From the NCBI GenBank assembly GCA_036276235.1, contig DATBDZ010000348.1, forward strand, positions 1 to 5,352: DNA of 5,352 nucleotides, given 5' to 3'. Positions within the stretch are counted from its first letter, which is position 1, and every line of letters starts with the position of its first letter. The notes beneath the pieces are model-generated. The model was given only the letters and a program-made list of their open reading frames with translations, was not told the origin of the DNA and did not search any database. Shown piece after piece: positions 1-5,352 of this stretch. A program made the translations under genes and the position numbers. The stretch comes from JANWHF01 sp036276235 (lineage in GTDB: Bacteria > Planctomycetota > Phycisphaerae > Tepidisphaerales > Tepidisphaeraceae).

Positions 1-29
1 GTGAACCTGGCGCGCGCTTCTCACCCCGC

Positions 30-33
30 GGAG
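30..33 (+). promoter_or_regulatory. Ribosome binding site supporting the ATG at 43
   Basis: A GGAG lies nine bases before the ATG at 43. The other in-frame starts are GTG at 1, which sits on the window edge so its upstream context is unseen, and ATG at 76, which has no purine-rich stretch before it. This site is the main reason for choosing 43. Confidence 0.45.
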
Positions 34-42
34 TTTGTCACC

Positions 43-1008
43 ATGGATCGTCCTGTCGCCGCCCGTTTACCGCCGATGCGCGCGGCTCGCCCGCGCTGCT
101 GCTGCTGCTGGGCGTTGGGCTTTACGCTGGTGGAACTGCTGGTGGTCATCGGGATCATCGCGCTGCTCATCTCGATTCTGCTCCCGGCTCTTAACCGTGC
201 CCGCGAGCAGGCCAACCGTGTGAAGTGCGCCAGCAACCTCCGCCAGATCGGCTTGGGCATGATTATGTACGCCAATGCCGAGCGCAACGGTGGTCTCCCC
301 CGCACTTATTTTGATACGACCCCCGCCCCCCTGACGCTTGGTACGACGGGTTTTGGCAGCCCCAACACGTTTGACGCTACGACCCCGGGCGCTCCCGGGC
401 CGAATAACGTTCCTGCCAGCTTGTTTCTGGTGATGAAGTCCCAGGATCTCGCTCCGGAATTGTTCGTTTGCCCGTCAAGCGCGGGTGAACGCGGGTTCGC
501 CACCGCTGGTGGGACTTCAATGCTACAGTGCAGCAACTGGCAAGCGATTCCTCTGAATCTCACCTACAGTGTGCAGGTCATGTTCCCGAATAACACGGCC
601 AGCTTGGCCGGGTTCCGCTGGAACAACACCCTTGCCTCGGACTTCGCGATCGCCGGTGACATGAACCCCGGCACGTCGGGCGGTTCGGGCACCTTGCAGG
701 ACAACGTCACCGGCCCGCCGCACAGCGCGCCGCGCACGTTCATGCAACAGGCGAACAGCAACAACCACAAGAAGGACGGCCAGAACATTCTTTATGGTGA
801 CGGCCACGTTGAATTCCAGGCCTCGCCGTACAGTGGCTCCTTCCGCGATGATGTGGGCTATCGCGACAACATCTACACCGCCGACCAGGCTCGCGGAGCA
901 AGCGGTAGCAATGTCCAGCATGACAATGGATTCACTGGTGTCAATGCGTACCCGCAAGATCAGTTCGACAGCGTTCTGCTGCCGACCGACGATAATATGG
1001 GCCTCTAA
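43..1008 (+). CDS. Prepilin-type N-terminal cleavage/methylation protein (type II secretion pseudopilin-like, planctomycete type)
   Basis: This is a pseudopilin-like protein, probably inserted in the inner membrane and processed by a prepilin peptidase. Numbering is from the ATG at 43 (321 aa). A basic leader of 26 residues ends in Gly26 and is followed by FTLVELLVV. Cleavage would fall between Gly26 and Phe27, and Glu31 is the conserved Glu at +5. Residues 27-50 form the hydrophobic helix, followed by an amphipathic stretch with 'KCASNLRQIG' (Cys62). The C-terminal globular part has an 'FVCPS' segment (Cys143) and a late 'YGDGHVEF' motif (Asp253-Gly254). That motif resembles the planctomycete H-X9-DG signature, but here ten residues separate His242 from the Asp-Gly. 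These proteins occur in many paralogues per planctomycete genome and their individual roles are mostly unknown. No other pilus or secretion gene is visible. The leader contains four consecutive Cys residues (19-22). The start could also be 1, 76 or upstream of the window. Confidence 0.9.
   Translation: MDRPVAARLPPMRAARPRCCCCWALGFTLVELLVVIGIIALLISILLPALNRAREQANRVKCASNLRQIGLGMIMYANAERNGGLPRTYFDTTPAPLTLGTTGFGSPNTFDATTPGAPGPNNVPASLFLVMKSQDLAPELFVCPSSAGERGFATAGGTSMLQCSNWQAIPLNLTYSVQVMFPNNTASLAGFRWNNTLASDFAIAGDMNPGTSGGSGTLQDNVTGPPHSAPRTFMQQANSNNHKKDGQNILYGDGHVEFQASPYSGSFRDDVGYRDNIYTADQARGASGSNVQHDNGFTGVNAYPQDQFDSVLLPTDDNMGL
95..110 (+). repeat. GCT trinucleotide microsatellite in the prepilin leader
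   Basis: Five perfect GCT units plus one extra G. Read in frame they encode four Cys codons (TGC x4) followed by the TGG of Trp, just ahead of the prepilin cleavage site. Gain or loss of a unit would change the number of Cys residues without shifting the frame. Confidence 0.8.
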
Positions 1009-1048
1009 TCTGGTTCCACTCGAACTGGATGCTGGTTTGATTCAATAA

Positions 1049-1085
1049 CCCAAAGCCCGCCGCGACCACCGCGGCGGGCTTTGGG
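1049..1085 (+). terminator. Rho-independent-type terminator hairpin after the prepilin gene
   Basis: A perfect 16 bp stem pairs 1049-1064 with 1070-1085 around a five-base loop (ACCAC). It begins 40 bases after the prepilin stop codon. The left arm includes AAAGCCC and the right arm GGGCTTT. The trailing T tract is weak (CTTTC), so the U-run is poor, but the length and GC content of the stem and its position make termination the best explanation. It separates the prepilin gene from the ACT-domain gene. Confidence 0.8.
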
Positions 1086-1163
1086 CTTTCATATGGCCAT
1101 CTTGATTTGATTGCTTACCCCATTTTGTGTGAGATTTGTCAAGCGATCTGCTAAACTTTGGAA

Positions 1164-1643
1164 ATGGAAGAAATCCTTCCCCCGCAAACTCAGCACGGCT
1201 CCGGCTTCGAGCTGACGCGGGTTCGGCAGTTCACGGTTTTCCTGGAGAATCGCGTCGGACGCCTACAGATGCTCGTTCGGGCGCTGGAGGAATCTACCGG
1301 CCGAATTATTGCCCTCTCGATTGAAGAGAGCGCTGATTCAGCGCTGGTGCGGCTGATCTGTTCGCATCCCGATGCCAGCCGTGCGGCTCTTCAGGAAGCT
1401 GGCTTCAGCTTTAGTGAGTCTGAGGTTTTGGCAGTCGAATTGCCGCGCAATACCCGCCAGCCCCTCATCTCAATCTGTAGTGCATTACTGGCGGCGGAAA
1501 TCAACATTCATTACATCTACCCCCTGCTCGTCCGTCCGCGCGGACCGGCGCTGGCGCTCTACGTGGACGATCCCACGCTTGCGGCCCAGTTGCTGATTCG
1601 AAAAGGGTTCACACTGATTGGGGAAAGTGATTTGGAGCGATGA
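1164..1643 (+). CDS. Tandem ACT-domain protein
   Basis: A 159-residue stand-alone protein built from two ACT domains, small regulatory folds that usually bind amino acids. No catalytic domain is attached, so a sensing or regulatory role in the cytoplasm is likely; ligand and partner are unknown. Domain 1 covers about residues 20-92: a 'QFTVFLEN' strand, then the Gly32-Arg33-Leu34 turn, a helix, an 'IIALSIEES' strand and 'ALVRLI'. Domain 2 covers about residues 88-155: 'EVLAVELP', a helix, 'INIHYIYPLL', 'ALALYVDDP', and a final helix ending in 'GFTLIG'. The usual Pro-Gly before the first helix is Val-Gly in domain 1 and absent in domain 2 (Arg-Gln-Pro-Leu at 98-101). The ATG at 1164 is preferred to the in-frame TTG at 1158. 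Neither has a clear Shine-Dalgarno sequence. It follows the prepilin terminator, so it is probably transcribed on its own, and it converges with the gene at 1664-2317. Confidence 0.88.
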   Translation: MEEILPPQTQHGSGFELTRVRQFTVFLENRVGRLQMLVRALEESTGRIIALSIEESADSALVRLICSHPDASRAALQEAGFSFSESEVLAVELPRNTRQPLISICSALLAAEINIHYIYPLLVRPRGPALALYVDDPTLAAQLLIRKGFTLIGESDLER

Positions 1644-1655
1644 GCCCATCACTTT
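1624..1655. terminator. Inverted repeat at the convergent junction, possible bidirectional terminator
   Basis: AAAGTGAT at 1624-1631 is perfectly complementary to ATCACTTT at 1648-1655, with a 16-base loop containing the ACT gene's stop codon. Outside it, GGG (1621-1623) could pair with CCC (1660-1662) across a four-base bulge. The repeat sits where the + strand ACT gene and the - strand gene at 1664 meet, and its arms end in AAA/TTT in both directions. There is no proper T tract and the loop is long, so the terminator role is inferred from position. Confidence 0.4.
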
Positions 1656-1663
1656 GACGCCCG

Positions 1664-2317
1664 TCACCGATCGGAATCTTCATCCAACTCGGCTACCAAT
1701 GCCTCCACCACCTTGCGGGCGCGATCCAGCCGCGCCTGCGCGATCTGACGCACGGCCTCAAAATGAAAGCCGTCTTTCAGCCGCGCTTCCCAGTACCCAT
1801 ATTGCTCTCGCTTCTGCATGCTCTTGGAAAGCTGATTTACGCCTTCGCCTTGGCGGGCGGTCTGAATCGCCTGCGCGATAATTCCGACGATCCCGAAATC
1901 TTCGAGATTGAGGGCATCTGCCAGAATCTTGGCCTCATCCAGAACCGGCGAGCGGTGCGGCATCTCGTGTAAGACGCGCGTGGTTCGATCGAGCAAGCCC
2001 TCGTCGGTGTCCCCGCCCGAAATGCCCACGAGCATTTCGGCGCCTTCTTCGGCGCGCTCGCGCAGAGTCGAGCGGCCGGGTTTTCCGGTGGGGAGCGTCT
2101 TGCCCCGTCGGTTCGGTAGCTGCAACGCGTAGCACGCCAACTCCATCGCATCGAGCTCAAGCGTATCCTGCGGCACCAGCCCCATGCGGATCAATCGGCG
2201 CGAACGGCTCCAAAGCCGCCGTGCGTCGTCAATCAGGCGGGGACCGACGGTCCCATGCTCATCGACGATGCTCAGCGCCTTTTGCAGGCGTTTGATTGAC
2301 CCGGCGTCCAATGACAT
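1664..2317 (-). CDS. Hypothetical protein, predicted mostly helical and cytoplasmic
   Basis: A 217-residue protein that I do not recognise. It has no signal peptide or membrane segment. The composition is charged and helix-prone, with many Arg, Glu, Leu and Ala. The N-terminal 70 residues look helical and contain an Arg-rich run (RRLWSRSRRLIR). A basic Gly/Pro-containing linker (NRRGKTLPTGKPGR) follows. Next come 'LVGISGGDTDEGLLD' and 'LHEMPHRSPVLDEAK', with long helices to the end, including 'YGYWEARLKDGFHFE' and a final 'RLDRARKVVEALVAELDED'. It starts at ATG 2317 with only a weak GGA seven bases upstream. It converges with the ACT gene (20-base gap) and is divergent from the isomerase gene, so it is probably monocistronic. 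The coding call rests on frame length, plausible composition and gene spacing that fits the flanking genes. I cannot assign a function. Confidence 0.78.
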   Translation of the reverse strand: MSLDAGSIKRLQKALSIVDEHGTVGPRLIDDARRLWSRSRRLIRMGLVPQDTLELDAMELACYALQLPNRRGKTLPTGKPGRSTLRERAEEGAEMLVGISGGDTDEGLLDRTTRVLHEMPHRSPVLDEAKILADALNLEDFGIVGIIAQAIQTARQGEGVNQLSKSMQKREQYGYWEARLKDGFHFEAVRQIAQARLDRARKVVEALVAELDEDSDR

Positions 2318-2477
2318 TCACCCATCCGTCCGGCCCCAAAACGGCGCACTACGCCGCAAGCTTTGATTGGCTGATTCCCACGACGGCCCGGCAGCCGTCT
2401 TTCGCGATCACGGTGGCAACAGTATCATCGGCAAACAAGCAATCTGGAAAGGGGCGAATTTTCGGCGCGGAGCGAAG
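2318..2477. promoter_or_regulatory. Divergent intergenic region between the hypothetical gene and the isomerase gene
   Basis: This 160-base gap must hold the promoters of both flanking genes. No strong -35/-10 pair is visible. A TATCAT at 2423-2428 is a possible -10 for the + strand gene, but its -35 is poor. Two small inverted repeats are present: CGGCG/CGCCG (2342-2346 with 2352-2356, five-base loop) and GACGGC/GCCGTC (2382-2387 with 2394-2399, six-base loop). They could be regulator sites or chance pairing in GC-rich DNA. A frame from TTG 2367 runs into the isomerase gene but lacks support as coding. Confidence 0.4.
2469..2472 (+). promoter_or_regulatory. Ribosome binding site for the isomerase/epimerase gene
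   Basis: A GGAG lies five bases before the ATG at 2478. It fixes the start there rather than at the in-frame TTG at 2367, whose extra 37 residues do not resemble the beginning of a TIM barrel. Confidence 0.65.
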
Positions 2478-3302
2478 ATGTATATCTGCTTAAATAGAGC
2501 CACAACCGGCGGCGCATTACGCACCGAGCAATTTGTCGAGCTGGCCGCCGGCGCCGGATTCGCCGGCGCGGATGTCGAGCCGGCGTATGGTGTTGAGCGC
2601 GGAGCCGCCGCCCTGCGCGATCTTTATGCCCGGCTGAACATGAAGTTCGGTGGGTGGAGCCCGCCACTGGATCACCGCACTGATCCCGCCCGACGTGAAG
2701 AAGCGATGAAGAAGCTCGTTGCGCAGGCGGCTGTCGCCGCCGAATTGGGGATCGACTCTTGCGCCACCTGGATTTCGCCGTCGTCGGACCGCCCCTTTTT
2801 AGAAACTTGGACAACTCACATCGCCACCTTAAAGCCGGTGGCGACCGCCCTTGCCGACCACGGCCTGCGCTTCGGGCTGGAATGTGTGAGTCCCTATCAC
2901 ATTCGCCGATCCAAGAAACATGAATTCATCTACACGCCAGGATTGATGCTCGAGCTCGCCGATTCCATTGGACCCAATGTCGGCTTGTTGCTCGACGTAT
3001 GGCACGTGCACCATTCCAACACGCCCTTCAGCCAGCTCGCGCAAATGCCGGCGGACAAGATCGTGTGGGTTCATCTAAGCGATGCTCCCAATCTCCCACC
3101 CGAGCAAATTCGCGATAACGCCCGCCTGCTCCCGGGCGAGGGAATCATCGATTTGGCCGGGTTCTTCAAAGCGTTAAAATCTGCGGGATACGAAGGCCCG
3201 GTGTCGCTGGAGACTTTCCGTGCTGTCGCAGATCTGCCGCCACAGCAAGCCGCCAAGAAGGCTTGGGCGGCTTGTGAGAAGGTTGTGCCAATGCTCGGAT
3301 AG
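2478..3302 (+). CDS. Sugar phosphate isomerase/epimerase family protein (AP endonuclease 2-like TIM barrel)
   Basis: A 274-residue cytoplasmic protein with the xylose isomerase-like TIM-barrel pattern, typical length for the family. Members isomerise or epimerise sugars, inositol derivatives or related keto-sugars with a divalent metal; the substrate cannot be read from the sequence. The likely metal and catalytic residues fall in the expected order at strand ends: Glu135 in 'FGLECVSPY', Asp173 and His176 in 'LLLDVWHVHH', His199 in 'VWVHLSDA', and Glu245 in 'VSLETF'. Early strands are 'YICLNRA' (residues 2-8) and 'GADVEPAY' (30-37). The 'LLPGEGIIDLAGFFKAL' stretch (217-233) matches the conserved 'PGeG.id...f...L' element. 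No signal peptide is present. The start rests on the ATG with GGAG in front. It converges with the DUF4058 gene, with 30 bases between the stops. No sugar-pathway gene adjoins it, so context does not narrow the substrate. Confidence 0.88.
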   Translation: MYICLNRATTGGALRTEQFVELAAGAGFAGADVEPAYGVERGAAALRDLYARLNMKFGGWSPPLDHRTDPARREEAMKKLVAQAAVAAELGIDSCATWISPSSDRPFLETWTTHIATLKPVATALADHGLRFGLECVSPYHIRRSKKHEFIYTPGLMLELADSIGPNVGLLLDVWHVHHSNTPFSQLAQMPADKIVWVHLSDAPNLPPEQIRDNARLLPGEGIIDLAGFFKALKSAGYEGPVSLETFRAVADLPPQQAAKKAWAACEKVVPMLG

Positions 3303-3310
3303 ACGAACCA

Positions 3311-3323
3311 GATCGACGCGATC
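3311..3323. other. Small hairpin between convergent stop codons
   Basis: GATCG (3311-3315) pairs with CGATC (3319-3323) across a three-base loop, inside the 30-base gap between the isomerase stop and the DUF4058 stop. ACGA (3303-3306) and TCGT (3330-3333) could pair outside it. The stem is short, with no T tract, so a terminator role is only a possibility suggested by position. Confidence 0.25.
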
Positions 3324-3332
3324 CTTGCCTCG

Positions 3333-4091
3333 TTAGGGCTGGATGTTCCGTAGTTCTTGTGCCCACTTCACATCGTCGCCCGTCAGCGGCGGATCGCACG
3401 GTTCCGTATAATCAATCGTCGCCGAATACCGTCCATTTTGATGGACCTGGTCGATCAACTGCTGAAGTGGCAAAGAAGTTGGCGGATCCCCACTACGAAG
3501 AGGGATCGGAATGTCGGGAAGACGGCTGCGCAGCGGCATCGGGAATAAATAGGCGGTGCCGGGCGCTGTTCGAATCGTCGTGCGGTATTCGGCAATTCCT
3601 TCGGTTGGGCAGAAATGCGGGCGCATCAGCGCTCGCCAGCTTCCCTGCCGCGTCAAATCGATTTCCACCAGATTAACGCCGGCGCTGAGCAGCTCGCGGC
3701 GCTTCTCTCGATAATCTTCCAACCCGCTGGTCTTGTTGGTAGGGCTGATGAATTCGATCACAGTGATCAATCGGCCGCCACGATCGAGGATGCGCACGAA
3801 GCGCTCGGTAATCGGATCGAGTTCCAAGACGAGTTTGAAAGGCGCATCGATCACCTGTCCGCCTTCATTGCCGGTATCGCGCCGTGGTGGGGAGAAGACC
3901 CGAACGTCCGGGCCCATGACGCGCTGTCCGCCCCAATCCGATTCGACGGCGACGCGCTCCTCGGTGCGGGCGACGAGTGATTCGGGAAGAACGCGATTCA
4001 ATTCGTCGGCTGCGTATGCGACCAGCTTCGTATGCACATCCAGCCAGTGGTTTTCGAGGTATGGATCCATGCCAGGAAATGGGCTGGGCAT
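3333..4091 (-). CDS. DUF4058 family protein
   Basis: A 252-residue protein matching DUF4058 by its opening 'MPSPFPGMDPYLE', then Trp16 and His20 in 'WLDVH'. The family has no established function to my knowledge. The middle has 'GPDVRVF' (Pro61-Asp62), 'VIEFISPTNK' (Glu113, Ser116-Pro117, Lys120), 'YREKRRELL' (Tyr127, Lys130) and 'LVEIDLTR' (Glu143, Asp145). This order resembles the Uma2-type PD-(D/E)XK nuclease fold, so a nuclease-like fold is a reasonable inference; activity is not shown. The C-terminal part has 'GTAYLFPMPLRSRLPDIPIPL' and a final 'ALIDYTEP'-like strand (actual: ATIDYTEPC) before the end. The length is normal and the gene looks intact. ATG 4091 is chosen because the family begins there. 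A TTG at 4109 would add six residues, and the GAAGG before the ATG is unusually close (one base). No partner gene is evident. Confidence 0.88.
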   Translation of the reverse strand: MPSPFPGMDPYLENHWLDVHTKLVAYAADELNRVLPESLVARTEERVAVESDWGGQRVMGPDVRVFSPPRRDTGNEGGQVIDAPFKLVLELDPITERFVRILDRGGRLITVIEFISPTNKTSGLEDYREKRRELLSAGVNLVEIDLTRQGSWRALMRPHFCPTEGIAEYRTTIRTAPGTAYLFPMPLRSRLPDIPIPLRSGDPPTSLPLQQLIDQVHQNGRYSATIDYTEPCDPPLTGDDVKWAQELRNIQP

Positions 4092-4249
4092 GCCTTCATT
4101 GTATCGCAAATCCCGTCGCCGTGGGCGGATTCGTCGAGTGTTTCGATGAATTGAGGGGCCGGCGGGAACTTCTGCCGCGTTTGGATGTCAAAGCTGCCGG
4201 GGGATCGACTTTGATCCGAATGAGGATCTTTCAAGCCGGGAGCCTTGTT
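4092..4249. promoter_or_regulatory. Divergent intergenic region between the DUF4058 and MuiA-like genes
   Basis: This 158-base gap should hold promoters for both genes. I see no convincing -35/-10 pair. Near the + strand gene, GGA..TCAAAG (4183-4185 and 4188-4193) pairs with CTTTGATCC (4209-4217). This gives a nine-pair imperfect stem with a two-base bulge and a 15-base loop, ending 32 bases before the MuiA-like start. It could be a 5' leader hairpin or an operator; the evidence is only the pairing. Confidence 0.4.
4238..4242 (+). promoter_or_regulatory. Ribosome binding site for the MuiA-like gene
   Basis: GGGAG lies seven bases before the ATG at 4250, an ideal spacing. It helps decide between this frame and the overlapping frame that begins with GTG at 4252. 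Confidence 0.7.
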
Positions 4250-5352
4250 ATGTGCAAACGCAATTTGGTCGGCGCGGCGTTGTTGCTGATGTGCCTGGGG
4301 ACATCGTTGTTGGCGCAGGTAGCGCCGCCTGCTGGGGATGGTGCACCGAAGACTGCCGCCAATCGGATCATTGCTGTCACGGTTTATCAGGGGACGGCGT
4401 TGGTGACTCGCGAAGTGGAAGTCGGCGAAGGGAGCGGCTTGATGGAGTTTGTCGTCAGCCCTCTGCCGCCGCAGACGATCGACAGCTCGCTTTACACCGA
4501 AAGCAGCGATGGGATTCGCGTCCTCACCACCCGCTATCGCACCCGCGCCGTGATGGAAGACACGCGCGCCGAAGTGCGCGCGCGGCAGGATCAGATCAAA
4601 AAACTCAACGACAAGAATCAGGAGTTACAGAAGCAGCTCGAAACAATCGCCCAGGATCTGCAGCTGCTGGCGAAGCTGGAAAACTTCACCGCTGCCACGA
4701 TGCAGCAGTTGACGGAGAAGGGCCAGCTCAACGCCGACAGCACAATCAAGCTTGCCGACTATCTGATGGATCGCCGCAACAAGGATGGCGCGCAGCAGGT
4801 GGCGACCGAGCAGCAGATTCACGCCAATCAGCAACAGGTTGAGTTTCTCCAGCGGCAACTGGGTGAGCTTGCCGCCGGCGCCAATCGAACGGAGCGCGAA
4901 GCGGTGATCGTGGTCGATAAGGCCAACGCCGCCGCCGGCAAGGTGCGGCTGAATTACCTGGTAAACGCCGCGTCGTGGATGCCGCAATACAAGCTTCGCG
5001 CTGGTGCCGAGAAGGACCCGGTGCAGGTGGAATATCTGGCGGCGATTGAGCAGCAATCGGGCGAAGATTGGAACGGGGTTGATCTGGTTCTCTCAACGGC
5101 TCAGCCGCGCCTCAACGCCGCCCCGCCGGAATTGGCGGCGCTGGATATCAGCGTCAGCCGCCTGGGCGGCCCCGTCGCGGCCGGCAGCGCCGCGCCGGCC
5201 GGACTCAATCAAATCGACAGCTATAAGCAATCCCGCGCATTCCGCGCCGAGGCGCAAAAACAATTAGCCGCCAATAACACAGATGTCGCGCAAGGCTTCC
5301 TCAATTCCGCCGCCGCCTCCGACCAATTCGCCGAGTTGCTGGCGGTGGAAGA
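4250..5352 (+). CDS. Secreted DUF4140/DUF4139 (mucoidy inhibitor MuiA-like) protein, 3' end outside the window
   Basis: The first 367 residues are visible and the frame stays open to the window edge. Residues 1-22 form a signal peptide (Lys3-Arg4, then a Leu/Ala-rich core), with cleavage probably after Ala22, so the protein should act outside the inner membrane. Residues 39-100 match the DUF4140 N-terminal domain ('VTVYQGTALVTREVEV', then 'PLPPQTIDSSL'). Residues 103-145 and roughly 180-210 are Gln/Glu/Lys-rich and should form coiled coil. DUF4139 begins near 230 with Trp243, Pro245 and Tyr247 ('SWMPQYKLRA'), then 'VEYLAAIEQQSGEDW' (Gly271-Glu272-Asp273-Trp274) and 'LVLSTAQP'. An Ala/Gly/Gln-rich segment from about 290 looks like the usual insertion in this domain. 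MuiA-type proteins are linked by name to mucoid exopolysaccharide, but their biochemical role is unclear. The start is set by ATG 4250 with GGGAG upstream. The gene is divergent from the DUF4058 gene. Confidence 0.9.
   Translation, partial: MCKRNLVGAALLLMCLGTSLLAQVAPPAGDGAPKTAANRIIAVTVYQGTALVTREVEVGEGSGLMEFVVSPLPPQTIDSSLYTESSDGIRVLTTRYRTRAVMEDTRAEVRARQDQIKKLNDKNQELQKQLETIAQDLQLLAKLENFTAATMQQLTEKGQLNADSTIKLADYLMDRRNKDGAQQVATEQQIHANQQQVEFLQRQLGELAAGANRTEREAVIVVDKANAAAGKVRLNYLVNAASWMPQYKLRAGAEKDPVQVEYLAAIEQQSGEDWNGVDLVLSTAQPRLNAAPPELAALDISVSRLGGPVAAGSAAPAGLNQIDSYKQSRAFRAEAQKQLAANNTDVAQGFLNSAAASDQFAELLAVE

Noticed and set aside
523..957. A 144-codon minus-strand frame opposite the prepilin gene
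   Set aside because: Its Val/Arg/Ala-rich sequence matches no family, and the opposite strand encodes a clear prepilin-like protein.
1102..1135. Promoter for the ACT gene using TTGATT at 1102 or 1107
   Set aside because: Neither TTGATT has a good -10 at a normal distance; the best candidate (TGAGAT at 1130-1135) matches the consensus at only three positions.
2367..2477. N-terminal extension of the isomerase from TTG 2367
   Set aside because: The added 37 residues do not look like part of the barrel, while ATG 2478 has a good ribosome binding site and begins directly with the first strand.
4250..4300. Lipoprotein signal at the start of the MuiA-like protein
   Set aside because: Cys15 is preceded by Leu-Leu-Met, which does not fit a lipobox (a small residue is needed just before Cys). 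An ordinary signal peptide fits better.
4252..4842. A 196-codon + strand frame starting at GTG 4252
   Set aside because: It overlaps the MuiA-like gene in another frame, has a Cys/Arg/Ser/Gly-rich sequence with no family pattern, and its start lies inside the true start codon region.
4625..5056. A 143-codon minus-strand frame opposite the MuiA-like gene
   Set aside because: It is antisense to well-supported DUF4139 and coiled-coil coding sequence and shows no motif of its own. It is a typical shadow frame in GC-rich DNA.
1..5352. A coordinated new gene system or mobile element
   Set aside because: Genes alternate in orientation, have unrelated predicted roles and show no long repeats, recombinase, toxin-antitoxin pair or defence-type operon. 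The DUF4058 protein's nuclease-like core alone does not make a system.

Overview
The window looks like a piece of chromosome from a planctomycete or a close relative in the PVC group. This is inferred from protein families, not from any marker gene. The prepilin-like protein has the FTLVELLVVIGIIALLISIL-type N-terminus and the late 'YGDGHVEF' motif that planctomycetes carry in many copies. A DUF4058 protein, a tandem-ACT protein and a sugar phosphate isomerase/epimerase-like protein fit the same background. The DNA is GC-rich and ordinary in composition. No tRNA, rRNA, CRISPR array, insertion sequence or phage gene was seen.

Layout from left to right: (1) a secreted or pilus-like prepilin protein on + (about 43-1008), followed by a perfect GC-rich hairpin that should be its terminator (1049-1085); (2) a small two-ACT-domain protein on + (1164-1643); (3) an unrecognised helical protein on - (1664-2317), convergent with the ACT gene and separated by 20 bases, with an inverted repeat across the junction; (4) a TIM-barrel isomerase/epimerase-like protein on + (2478-3302), divergent from (3) across 160 bases; (5) a DUF4058 protein on - (3333-4091), convergent with (4); (6) a secreted DUF4140/DUF4139 (MuiA-like) protein on + (4250 to the window end, incomplete), divergent from (5) across 158 bases.

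The last gene needs attention. It fills the final 1.1 kb, but longer-looking open frames on both strands overlap it, and because it runs off the window it is easily missed. Its frame is supported by a Shine-Dalgarno sequence, a signal peptide, a coiled coil and the W-x-P-x-Y and GEDW motifs of DUF4139.

The genes do not form an obvious operon or pathway. Orientations run + + - + - +, each gene probably has its own promoter, and the neighbours have unrelated predicted roles: cell surface or pilus, amino-acid-type ligand sensing, sugar metabolism, unknown. I found no convincing new multi-gene system. The points most worth a second look are the Uma2-like core of the DUF4058 protein, the decayed ligand motif in the second ACT domain, the Cys-repeat prepilin leader, and the unrecognised minus-strand protein.
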